Assembly (NCBI GenBank): GCA_963698255.1
Contig: CAVOQD010000011.1
Coordinates: 222,575 to 286,574 of the forward strand
DNA: 64,000 bases
Source of the DNA: JAWKOK01 sp963698255
Lineage (GTDB): Bacteria; Chloroflexota; Anaerolineae; Caldilineales; Caldilineaceae
Direction: 5' to 3'
Part shown: positions 8,536 through 16,371 of the stretch, piece by piece
Layout of the letters: each line of letters begins with the position of its first letter
Position numbering within the stretch: position 1 is the first letter of the stretch
Notes under the pieces: model-generated
Database searches by the model: none
What the model saw: only the letters and a program-made list of their open reading frames with translations
What the model was told of the DNA's origin: nothing
Position numbers and translations under genes: made by a program

Positions 8536-9493
8536 TTGCGCGTTCTGGTCACAGGAATTGCTGGTTTTGCCGGAAGCTTTTTGGCCGAATACTCTGCTCC
8601 GCCAACAAGACGTTGAGGTGCACGGCGTCATCCACCGCCATGATCATCGCATTCAACACCTGTGCGATCAGATCCGGCTTCACCGCGGCGATCTGCGCAA
8701 TGCACTCTGGGTGAGTGAGTTGGTCGACAGCGTCCAGCCGGACTATACCTTCCATCTGGCCGCCTGGAGCGATGTGGGCGGAAGCTGGCAGCAGCCGTGG
8801 ACAACCTACGAGTTGAACATTCACTGTCAGCTCAACCTGCTGGAGGCGCTGGTACACCGGGCGCCCCGCAGCCGCGTCCTCGTCGTTACCTCCAACGAGG
8901 TCTATGGACTGCTCGATCCCGGCGATATCCCGGTCAATGAGCAAGCGCCCTTCCGGCCCAACAGCCCGTACGGCGTGAGCAAGATCGCACAGGACATGAT
9001 GGCACTTCAATACTGGCACAGCCATGATCTGGAGACCCTGCGTATGCGCAGCTTCAATCACATTGGGCCGGGTCAATCCGACGATTTTGTGGCCAGCGCC
9101 TTCGCCCGCCAGATCGCCCAGATCGAGGCCGGCCAGCGTGAACCGGTGGTGCGCGTTGGCAATCTCGAGGCGGTACGCGACTTCACGGATGTGCGCGATG
9201 TTGTGCGCGCCTACTGGCTGGCGATGAAGCACGGACGCGGGGGCGACGTCTACAATGTGGGCAGCGGCCAGGGCTATTCGGTCCAATGGGTGCTCGACAC
9301 CCTGCTCTCATTGACAACCGCAGACGTGAACGTCGAACTCGACAACGACCGCCTGCGCCCCAGCGACGTCCCAATCAGCGTGTGCGACCGCAGCAAACTC
9401 ACGCAGACAACGCAGTGGCAGCCGCAGATCGATCTGCGACAGTCGCTCAGCGACCTACTTGACGGCTGGCGACACCGCATCGCCCAGCAATAG
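8536..9493 (+). pseudogene. GDP-4-keto-6-deoxy-D-mannose reductase-like (RMD-type) epimerase/dehydratase, one frame break
   Basis: A short-chain-dehydrogenase-type sugar-nucleotide enzyme, likely reducing GDP-4-keto-6-deoxymannose to GDP-D-rhamnose. The true start is a TTG at 8536 after AAGGGG: its frame reads LRVLVTGIAGFAGSFLAEY, the NAD(P)-binding TGxxGFxG motif. The rest, from LLRQQDVEVHG, is one base shifted. Removing the extra T near 8589 (TACTCTG to TACCTG) gives a continuous 318-residue protein. The catalytic SPYGVSK (YxxxK) and the substrate region RSFNHIGPGQ are present. It is followed after 22 bases by gmd, whose product is its expected substrate. Sequence error is likely. Confidence 0.82.
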
Positions 9494-9515
9494 ACTTGAT
9501 CGAAAGGAAAGAACC

Positions 9516-10526
9516 ATGCCAACAGCATTGATTACAGGTGTGACCGGCCAGGACGGCAGCTATCTGGCCGATCTTTTGCTCGAACAAGGGTACACAGTGG
9601 TCGGCATGGTGCGACGCACCAGCACACTCAACTTCGACCGCATCAGCCATATCCAGGACCAGATCGAGATTGTGCAGGGCGATCTGCTCGATCAGATGAG
9701 CTTGATCGGCATCCTGCAGGAGCACAAGCCGGACGAGGTCTACAACCTGGCCGCCCAGAGCTTCGTGCCCACCAGTTTCACCCAGCCCGTGCTGACCGGC
9801 GAGTTCACGGCGCTGGGCGTCACGCGCATCCTCGACGCCATCCGCTTCGTCGATCCGACGATCCGCTTCTATCAGGCCAGCAGCAGCGAGATGTTCGGCA
9901 AAGTCCAGGAAGTCCCCCAGCGTGAGTCCACGCCGCTCTATCCGCGCAGTCCCTACGGCGTCGCCAAGGTCTACGGCCATTGGATCACCATCAACTATCG
10001 CGAGAGCTACAACATGTTCGCCTGCTCGGGCATTCTCTTCAACCACGAAAGCCCGCGTCGCGGCCTGGAGTTCGTCACCCACAAGATCACCCATGCCGCG
10101 GCCAAGATCAAACTGGAACTGGCCGACGAACTGCGCCTGGGCAATCTGGAAGCCCGCCGCGATTGGGGCTACGCAGCAGACTATGTGCGCGCCATGTGGC
10201 TCATGCTCCAGCAGGACGAGCCGGACGACTACGTGGTGGCATCCGGCGAAACCCACAGCGTCAAGGAATTTGTCGAAGAGACGTTCAGCTATCTCGACCT
10301 GGACTGGAAAAAGTACGTGATCCAGGATCCACGCTTCTACCGGCCGGCCGAGGTCGATCTGCTGGTCGGCGATCCCAGCAAGGCGGGGGCCAAGTTGGGC
10401 TGGGAACCGACCGTGGACCTGCGTCAGTTGGTGCGTCTGATGGTCGATGCTGACATGGCTGCGCTCAAGCTCGCCATCGAAAATTCCGAAAAGTCGCTCG
10501 GCTCCTCGAAGGCGCTCCTGCGTTAG
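9516..10526 (+). CDS. gmd: GDP-mannose 4,6-dehydratase
   Basis: Converts GDP-D-mannose to GDP-4-keto-6-deoxy-D-mannose, the precursor of rhamnose, fucose and related deoxyhexoses. 336 residues. The start at 9516 follows AAAGGAAAG. Motifs: TGVTGQDGSYLADLL (nucleotide binding), the R-R-T-S region RRTSTLNFDRI, ASSSEMFGKVQE (catalytic Ser/Thr and Glu), SPYGVAKVYGHW (YxxxK), GILFNHESPRRG and the C-terminal FYRPAEVDLLVGDPSKAGAKLGWEP. All catalytic blocks are present and the frame is intact. Paired with the RMD-like gene just upstream, it forms a two-gene GDP-deoxyhexose pathway, probably for a surface glycan. Confidence 0.95.
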   Translation: MPTALITGVTGQDGSYLADLLLEQGYTVVGMVRRTSTLNFDRISHIQDQIEIVQGDLLDQMSLIGILQEHKPDEVYNLAAQSFVPTSFTQPVLTGEFTALGVTRILDAIRFVDPTIRFYQASSSEMFGKVQEVPQRESTPLYPRSPYGVAKVYGHWITINYRESYNMFACSGILFNHESPRRGLEFVTHKITHAAAKIKLELADELRLGNLEARRDWGYAADYVRAMWLMLQQDEPDDYVVASGETHSVKEFVEETFSYLDLDWKKYVIQDPRFYRPAEVDLLVGDPSKAGAKLGWEPTVDLRQLVRLMVDADMAALKLAIENSEKSLGSSKALLR

Positions 10527-10556
10527 CGCTTCTGAGGAAAATCCGGAGGCCCAGTC

Positions 10557-11327
10557 GTGCCGGAGATAAGCACAGATCGACATCAAATATTCTATCGGAG
10601 CCATGGCGCCAACGCATCTGCCGGCGACAGCGTCCCGCTGATTCTGGTTCATGGGGCGGGCGGCACGCTTATGAACTGGCCGTCGACTCTGCGACGTCTG
10701 CCGGAGCGACCGGTCTATGCGCTTGACCTGCCGGGCCACGGCAAGTCGCCGGGGCCGGGCCTGACGTCCATCAGCGCCTACCGGGACGCGCTGCTCGACT
10801 TTGTCGATGCGCTTGAACTGTCCCGCTTTGTGCTCGCCGGCCATTCGATGGGCGCGGCCATTGCCATTGAAACGGCCCTGTGTCACCCGGATCGGATGGC
10901 AGGGCTGGCGCTGTTGGGCGCCAACGCCCGGCTCAAGGTGGAGCCGTCGATTCTGACCGGGCTGCGGGATGCGTACGACGAGACGTGCGCCTGGCTGGTG
11001 AAGCTGCTCTTTGGACCCGAAGCGGATCGGCGTTTGCGTATCGGCTATCTCAGATACCTCTCCCTGCTCGACAGAGATCTGCTGCGCGGAGACTTTATCG
11101 CCTGCGACGCATTCGACCGAACCGATCAGGTTCATTCGATCCGGACGCCGACGATGATCATCTGCGGCACCGACGACAAAATGACGCCGCCCGCAGCGAG
11201 CCGCTTTTTGCACGACCAGGTCGCAGATAGCCGCCTGGAATTGATAGAGAATGCCGGCCATATGGTCATGCTCGAACAGCCGGATCGGGTTGCATCAAAA
11301 TTCACCGACTTCCTCACCAGTTTGTAG
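10557..11327 (+). CDS. Alpha/beta hydrolase
   Basis: A 256-residue cytoplasmic hydrolase with unknown substrate. The GTG start at 10557 follows GGAGG. Motifs: LILVHGAGGTLMNW (oxyanion region), DLPGHGKSPGPG, the nucleophile elbow GHSMGA (Ser), IRTPTMIICGTDDKMTPPA (catalytic Asp) and NAGHMVMLEQPDRV (catalytic His). The triad is complete. It sits 30 bases after gmd and 12 bases before the next gene on the same strand, so an operon is plausible, but the context does not fix the substrate. Confidence 0.88.
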   Translation: MPEISTDRHQIFYRSHGANASAGDSVPLILVHGAGGTLMNWPSTLRRLPERPVYALDLPGHGKSPGPGLTSISAYRDALLDFVDALELSRFVLAGHSMGAAIAIETALCHPDRMAGLALLGANARLKVEPSILTGLRDAYDETCAWLVKLLFGPEADRRLRIGYLRYLSLLDRDLLRGDFIACDAFDRTDQVHSIRTPTMIICGTDDKMTPPAASRFLHDQVADSRLELIENAGHMVMLEQPDRVASKFTDFLTSL

Positions 11328-11339
11328 AAAGTACTTCCC

Positions 11340-11945
11340 ATGCCTGAACGACTACGGATCTTCGTCAGTGCGACCAACGACCTGGACGCGGAGCGGGCCA
11401 TCATCGGTCGCGTTATGGCCGGCCTGCCGGTCCAGATCGGCGCCGAAATCCGGCGTACGCCGGCCGCCGGCGCCAAGTACGACGACATCTACGAGTTGAT
11501 CTCGATCGTCGATCGTTTCTACTTTCTCATGGGTCAGGACATCACCGCGCCGGCCGGCGCGGAGTGGCACCTGGCCTGGCAGTTGGAACGCTCGATCCTG
11601 CCCCTGCGCCACGGAGATCGATTGACGCCGGCCGCGCAGGCCTTCATCGCGGCGACCAGACCGCTCACTTGGCAGACGTTTCGCAGCGCCAATCAACTGG
11701 CGCGTATTATCACCTTGGACATGGTGCGCATCCTCAACCATCCAACCAATCGCTACGGACTTTCGGTTTCCGAGCTGGAACTGCTCAACCTGCATGGCCA
11801 GCGCGTCAAAAATGCGTCGGTTGCAGCCGATGAGGGGCCGGAGAAACGTGATCCCGGCGGCGCAGAAGGCGGCGGCGTGCTGCTGGACATCGGCCACCAG
11901 GAGCCGGTCGACGGCGTGGCGCTGGATGAAGAGGACTGGGATTGA
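11340..11945 (+). CDS. DUF4062-like protein
   Basis: 201 residues. The N-terminus (RLRIFVSATNDLDAERAII ... YDDIYELISIVDRFYFLMGQD) resembles the DUF4062 / TIR-like domain, in which a conserved S-x-x-x-D-L-x-x-E-R block marks the start. DUF4062 proteins often sit at the N-terminus of NTPase or defence-type proteins; here the domain stands alone. The remainder (EWHLAWQLERSILPLRHGDRLTPAAQ...) is helical with no recognised motif, and the C-terminal 35 residues are acidic and glycine-rich. No role can be stated. The next gene has its own promoter at 12014-12019. Confidence 0.55.
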   Translation: MPERLRIFVSATNDLDAERAIIGRVMAGLPVQIGAEIRRTPAAGAKYDDIYELISIVDRFYFLMGQDITAPAGAEWHLAWQLERSILPLRHGDRLTPAAQAFIAATRPLTWQTFRSANQLARIITLDMVRILNHPTNRYGLSVSELELLNLHGQRVKNASVAADEGPEKRDPGGAEGGGVLLDIGHQEPVDGVALDEEDWD

Positions 11946-12010
11946 CGCCGTCTCCGCAACCCCAAAGCACCTATCGGAGCCCCTCACTTTTCTCATGCAA
12001 ACGACCGACA

Positions 12011-12019
12011 TGCTATAAT
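12011..12019 (+). promoter_or_regulatory. Extended -10 promoter close to a start codon
   Basis: TGCTATAAT (12011-12019) is a perfect TATAAT with the extended TGn. The predicted start site, about seven bases downstream, falls at or next to the ATG at 12027, implying a leaderless mRNA. No good -35 box is visible. Confidence 0.55.
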
Positions 12020-12026
12020 TTCGGCC

Positions 12027-13610
12027 ATGATCTCTTCGGGCAAAAAGCCAGCCCGCCTGGGCTTCTGGGCAGTTGTACTGATCGGCGTGTTTGCTTGGGC
12101 GCCGGCGACCTATCCTGGCTACTGGCAAAGCCTGGAAGGGTTCGTGCCTGCTTTCAACGTGACCCAGAACAGCGCTATCGCCAAGGTCGCGACCACCGCA
12201 GATCTCTGGCGCGGCAGCGGCAGCGCCGCCTTCATTTTGGCCCAGCCGTTTCTCTTGCTCGGCTTCACGCCAGTCGAGGCAGTGCGCATTGTCTTCATCC
12301 TCACGCTGATCCTCGGCGGACTGGGCATGTATGCTTGGCTCCGTCCGGCCTATGGAGATCGAGGGGCCGGCCTTGCCGGCGTCATCTACATGTTCTTGCC
12401 GACTGTGCTGTCGACGATCTACGTGCGCGGCAGTTTGAGCGATGCACTCATTCTGGCGCTGCTGCCGTTGACACTGGCCAGCACGGCAGCCTATGCATCT
12501 CGCGAGGCCGACGACACTCGGCGCTCTCCGGCCGTCGCCGGACTGATGTTGATCGGCATTCTCTGGATGTGGCGCACGCAGGCGGGTCTCGCTTTGTTTG
12601 CGACGATCCTGTTGATCGCCTATGCACTGGTTGTCGAACGTGACCGGCTTGCCGGTCTGGTCATCGCCGTCTCCGGGATCATCGGCTTCGTCAGCCTGAT
12701 TCCGCTCTGGGACGTTCAAGGCCAGGCCCCTGTCGACTTCAGCCAACACTTTCTCTATCTGTACCAACTCTTCGGCAACCAGTGGGCTGTGGCCCCAAGC
12801 ATCCCCGGCTGGCAGGACGGCTATCCGTTCCAACTCGGTTTCGTCGCTGTCGCCTACGGCATTGGTGCGCTCTGGCTCTGGTTTCGCACAGTCAACTCGC
12901 CCAAGACAGAGGGTCGTTTCAGGCGGCTGCTTGGCTTTTCGTTTGTCGGCATCCTTGTGCTCGTCCTGTTGAGCCTCAATCCAAGCGCTCCACTCTGGCA
13001 GTTGAGCGGCGCGGGCCGGCTACTCGTCTATCCATGGCAGATTCTGCTGATTGCTGCGCCGCTGTTGGCCGCCATTGCCGGCTCACTGCCGGTTCTGAAC
13101 AACAGTCTTGCGCAAACGCCCTACTGGGCAGTGCTGGTGACGCTGGTGGTCCTGGGCAGCTACAGCTATCTGACAGCGGAATTCACGGAGATTGTCGCCG
13201 GCGCGGCGCCCTATTCCGTCATCGGCCCCGAACAGAACATCGCCATCCTGGATGCAAAGCTGGATGAGAACGAAGATCGCAGCGCAGCCGAACTGACGGT
13301 CACCTGGCAGGCATTGCGGCCGCTGCCGGCCGACTACAACATCTTCTTCCAGGCCCTGAACGACGGCGGCGAGCCGGTCCAGGTCTTGGCCCAGTTGGAC
13401 ACGCAACCCATGGGCGGCGAACGCCCGGCTACGGGTTGGCGACAAGGTGAGATTCTGGTCGAAACCTATGCGTTGGACCTTAGCATGCTAGAGGCCGATC
13501 TGGCGGACAGCCCATTGCGCTACTACTTCGGCTACTACGACTGGAGCAACGGTGAACGCCTACCGGTCGACGGCGGCATCGATGACAAGCTGGTGTTCCA
13601 TGGCCGTTAA
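12027..13610 (+). CDS. Polytopic membrane protein (PTPS-related / YfhO-like)
   Basis: 527 residues with about ten hydrophobic segments through residue ~390, then a soluble C-terminal ~125 residues. The loop after the first segment (TYPGYWQSLEGFVPAFN) and the IYVRGSLSDALILALLPLTL block resemble the membrane '6-pyruvoyl-tetrahydropterin synthase-related' proteins, which look like GT-C glycosyltransferases. The C-terminal soluble region (AELTVTWQALRPLPADYNIFFQAL) resembles a beta-sandwich found in such proteins in Chloroflexota. A role in surface glycan assembly is inferred. The promoter at 12011-12019 implies a leaderless message. The downstream homologue overlaps by 11 bases. Confidence 0.7.
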   Translation: MISSGKKPARLGFWAVVLIGVFAWAPATYPGYWQSLEGFVPAFNVTQNSAIAKVATTADLWRGSGSAAFILAQPFLLLGFTPVEAVRIVFILTLILGGLGMYAWLRPAYGDRGAGLAGVIYMFLPTVLSTIYVRGSLSDALILALLPLTLASTAAYASREADDTRRSPAVAGLMLIGILWMWRTQAGLALFATILLIAYALVVERDRLAGLVIAVSGIIGFVSLIPLWDVQGQAPVDFSQHFLYLYQLFGNQWAVAPSIPGWQDGYPFQLGFVAVAYGIGALWLWFRTVNSPKTEGRFRRLLGFSFVGILVLVLLSLNPSAPLWQLSGAGRLLVYPWQILLIAAPLLAAIAGSLPVLNNSLAQTPYWAVLVTLVVLGSYSYLTAEFTEIVAGAAPYSVIGPEQNIAILDAKLDENEDRSAAELTVTWQALRPLPADYNIFFQALNDGGEPVQVLAQLDTQPMGGERPATGWRQGEILVETYALDLSMLEADLADSPLRYYFGYYDWSNGERLPVDGGIDDKLVFHGR

Positions 13611-15504
13611 GGCTTCCGGCGTCGGCTATGCAGCCGAGGAACACTCCACAGGCGGAACGGCGACAGCGACGATGCCGCTCTGGCGCGATCCGCTCTTCTG
13701 GCTCACCATCGGCCTGAGCATCTTTGCCATTGCGCCCTTCCTGCAGCCGGGCTATTTCTGGGGCGCCAACGATGCCCGCCACCATGTCTACTTTCTCTTC
13801 GAGTATGACAGGGTGGTGCAGGACGGTATCTGGTGGCCGCGCTGGAGTCCCGATTTTGCCTTTGGCTACGGCTATCCGTTCTTTAACATCTATGGACTGC
13901 TGAGCCATTTCCTGGCCGAAGTGCTACATCACTTTTTCGGTCTCGGCTTTGTGGCCGCCATCGAAGCGGTCTTCGTGCTCAGCATCGTGGGCAGCGCGGG
14001 CGCCATGTATGCCTTCATTCGCTCGTGGATGGGCCGCCATGCCGCCGTCATCGCAGGAGTGGCCTATGTCTATGTACCCTACCATCTGCTGAATCTCTAT
14101 GTGCGTGCCAACCTGGCGGAGAGCATGGCCTTTGTGTGGATGCCGCTCTGCCTGCTGGCGGTGCGCCAATCCGTGATCCGTCCGTCGTTCTTCTGGGTGG
14201 CGATGACGGCGTTCAGCTACGCGGGGTTGCTACTGACCAGCAATTTGGTCTTCGTGCTCTTCACGCCGCTGCTGGGGTTCTACCTGCTACTGCTGGTCTT
14301 CGCCTACATCACGCCGGACGGGACAGCCGATCTCAATTTGCCCTGGATGGCCCGCTTCTGGCCCTGGATCCGGCGAGGTCTGGCCCCGGTGATCGGATTG
14401 GCGGCAGGCATCGGATTGGGCGCCGTCTTCCTGATTCCCATGGTGCTTGAACGCCAGTATGTGCGGCAGGACCAGTGGTTCGATGGTCGATACGACTTTC
14501 ACGGCAATTTTGTCTACTTCTTCCAGTTGTTCAGCCCGCAATGGGGTTTTGGCACCAGCCGGCCGGGGCCAAACGACCCCATCGGCTATCAGATCGGCGT
14601 AGCGGCGCTGGTGCTGGCGGTTCTGGGGATCCTACTTGTCTGGCCGAGAGTCGTTCGCCAACGCTGGGAGATCGCCTGTTTCTGCATCGCCGGCCTGGTT
14701 GCGACGTTTGCCGGTCTGCAATGGGCCGGCGGGCTTTGGGATCTGCCGTTGATCGGCACGATCCTCCAGTTCGCCCAGTTCCCATGGCGCTGGTTCAGTA
14801 TCACGGCGCTCTGTGTCAGCATCCTGGCCGGACTGATCGGGCACTATGTGCTGATCGGCGATGACCGACGCGACCTGAATTTGCCGCTGTTCACGGTGAT
14901 CTCGGTGCTGATCCTGAGCAGCTATCCGATGCTTCAGGTGCAGATCGAGGAACCGGCCGAGGGGCCGGTGGGGTTGGCGGCCTTGATGCGCTTCCAGCGT
15001 TCCGCCGACGAACTGACCGGCAGCACGGCCTGGGTCAAGGAGATTCCTACCTGGAGCCCCATGGCCGAATATTATGTCCGCACCGACGAAGCCGGCGATA
15101 CTGTGCTGCCTGTCGAGACCACGTTGGATTACAGCGTATTCGATTACAGTACCTTTGCGGCAGAGTCCGTTGCCCACAACACGGTAATGGAGGAGGTGCA
15201 ATACTTCAACGAAACCGAGACCGATCGCACTTTGGTCTTCAACCAGTTCTACTATCCAGGCTGGAACGCCTATTTGCTGGATGGACGGAACGGAAAACCG
15301 GTGGAAACCCTACCGATCATTCCTGAAGAAACAGGTACACTGGGTCGAATGACGGTGCGCGTACCACCCGGACAAGGCTACATGCTCCTGCGCTACGAGG
15401 ATACTCCTCCGCGCACAATCGGCCGTGCCATCAGCCTCTTGACGCTGGCGACACTGTTGATCGTCGGCCTTGTTTTGGCGATACGTAATCGTCGAAAGCA
15501 ATAA
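13600..15504 (+). CDS. Polytopic membrane protein (PTPS-related family), paralogue of the upstream gene
   Basis: 634 residues, about 12 hydrophobic segments and a periplasmic beta-rich tail (VFNQFYYPGWNAYLLDGRNGKPV), ending with a last membrane segment (LLTLATLLIVGLVLAI) and a basic tail. The first loop has PGYFWGANDARHHVYFLFEYDR, with the Asp expected of GT-C-type enzymes. FNIYGLLSHF, VYVPYHLLNLYVRANLAESMAF and FAQFPWRWFSI are typical of the PTPS-related/YfhO group. The ATG at 13600 overlaps the upstream stop (13610), so translational coupling is likely. It probably transfers sugars or lipid-linked groups at the membrane (inference). Confidence 0.75.
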   Translation: MAVKASGVGYAAEEHSTGGTATATMPLWRDPLFWLTIGLSIFAIAPFLQPGYFWGANDARHHVYFLFEYDRVVQDGIWWPRWSPDFAFGYGYPFFNIYGLLSHFLAEVLHHFFGLGFVAAIEAVFVLSIVGSAGAMYAFIRSWMGRHAAVIAGVAYVYVPYHLLNLYVRANLAESMAFVWMPLCLLAVRQSVIRPSFFWVAMTAFSYAGLLLTSNLVFVLFTPLLGFYLLLLVFAYITPDGTADLNLPWMARFWPWIRRGLAPVIGLAAGIGLGAVFLIPMVLERQYVRQDQWFDGRYDFHGNFVYFFQLFSPQWGFGTSRPGPNDPIGYQIGVAALVLAVLGILLVWPRVVRQRWEIACFCIAGLVATFAGLQWAGGLWDLPLIGTILQFAQFPWRWFSITALCVSILAGLIGHYVLIGDDRRDLNLPLFTVISVLILSSYPMLQVQIEEPAEGPVGLAALMRFQRSADELTGSTAWVKEIPTWSPMAEYYVRTDEAGDTVLPVETTLDYSVFDYSTFAAESVAHNTVMEEVQYFNETETDRTLVFNQFYYPGWNAYLLDGRNGKPVETLPIIPEETGTLGRMTVRVPPGQGYMLLRYEDTPPRTIGRAISLLTLATLLIVGLVLAIRNRRKQ

Positions 15505-15593
15505 ACACCCACAGCAACAGCGTAGTCGGCGGTCGCTTCCCGAAACATTGGCCGTCTGACAGAGTGACCCACATCCGATCAGGAGCGCCCAGT

Positions 15594-16220
15594 ATGGCAG
15601 AGACTGCTGTCTCATCGCATGCGCGAACCCGGCATGCGCAGACCCGCAGACCCATGGTGTGTGAAAATGAAGTGGCTGAATTGATTGCGTCCTATGGCTC
15701 CCCCATGCGATGCACCTTCAACATTCAGGCAGACGAGTACATTCGCGCCTATCGCTGGCGCAAGGATCTTGATCGCCGCGCAGAAGTTGTCTTTGCCATC
15801 CAAGATCCCCTCTGCCGCATCTGGTTGCACGCAAAGCGCCACTACCCGCAGCACATCTTCCGCTTGCCCTCGGGCGGCATCAACTGGGACGAGTCAGTAA
15901 TCGACGCGCTCCATCGCGAGATCGATGAAGAGACCAGCCTGGAAGTCGGGATCGAGTCCTTCATCGGCCTGGTCGAATATCGCTTCCTTGCCGATGATGA
16001 CCAAGTCGCTCATTTCGCCAGCTACATCTTCCTCGTGTGTTGCAGCGGCGAGGAACCCCGACCGCACCCCAGCGAAAACATCTCCGAGTTCCGCCCGGTG
16101 CTGCCCAATCAGCTCGCCCAGGCCGCGGCCGAGTTGCGCAACCTCATCGGCGACCGCCACGGCTGGGGACAGTGGCGCGCACTGGCCCACGATTTGGTAT
16201 ATGAGCACCTGAGTGGGTAA
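15594..16220 (+). CDS. NUDIX hydrolase
   Basis: 208 residues. The start at 15594 follows CAGGAG. The NUDIX box is present (GGINWDESVIDALHREIDEE, about residues 97-116), matching G-x5-E-x7-R-E-U-x-E-E; the usual downstream Gly is Ser. Such enzymes cleave nucleoside diphosphates linked to another group; the substrate here cannot be told. An N-terminal ~45-residue extension precedes the fold. It lies between the membrane-protein pair and pheT, and the long perfect palindrome at 16265-16340 separates it from pheT. Confidence 0.85.
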   Translation: MAETAVSSHARTRHAQTRRPMVCENEVAELIASYGSPMRCTFNIQADEYIRAYRWRKDLDRRAEVVFAIQDPLCRIWLHAKRHYPQHIFRLPSGGINWDESVIDALHREIDEETSLEVGIESFIGLVEYRFLADDDQVAHFASYIFLVCCSGEEPRPHPSENISEFRPVLPNQLAQAAAELRNLIGDRHGWGQWRALAHDLVYEHLSG

Positions 16221-16264
16221 ACTTTGGGGAGATAATTTAACGTAAGTTTTGAAGCTGAGTGATA

Positions 16265-16340
16265 GTACTGCGTACTGCGTAATTACGTAAGGGCTTCTCG
16301 TGCGCACACACCTTTTACGTAATTACGCAGTACGCAGTAC
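16265..16340. repeat. Perfect 26-bp inverted repeat upstream of pheT
   Basis: 16265-16290 (begins GTACTGCGTACTGCG, ends ATTACGTAA) and 16315-16340 are exact reverse complements with a 24-base loop. The pheT start lies 31 bases downstream. It has no T-tract. It could act as an RNA structure in the pheT leader, but its form matches the other intergenic palindromes. Confidence 0.85.
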
Positions 16341-16371
16341 CTTCTTGGCCCTACCCAAAGGTACATACCCA

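Noticed and set aside
9447..11261. A 604-codon open frame on the minus strand opposite gmd and the hydrolase
   Set aside because: It is antisense to two well-recognised genes, has a low-complexity composition typical of GC-rich shadow frames, and shows no domain.
11352..12833. A 493-codon minus-strand frame across the DUF4062-like and membrane genes
   Set aside because: It spans the boundary between two plus-strand genes and a promoter, with no recognisable domain.
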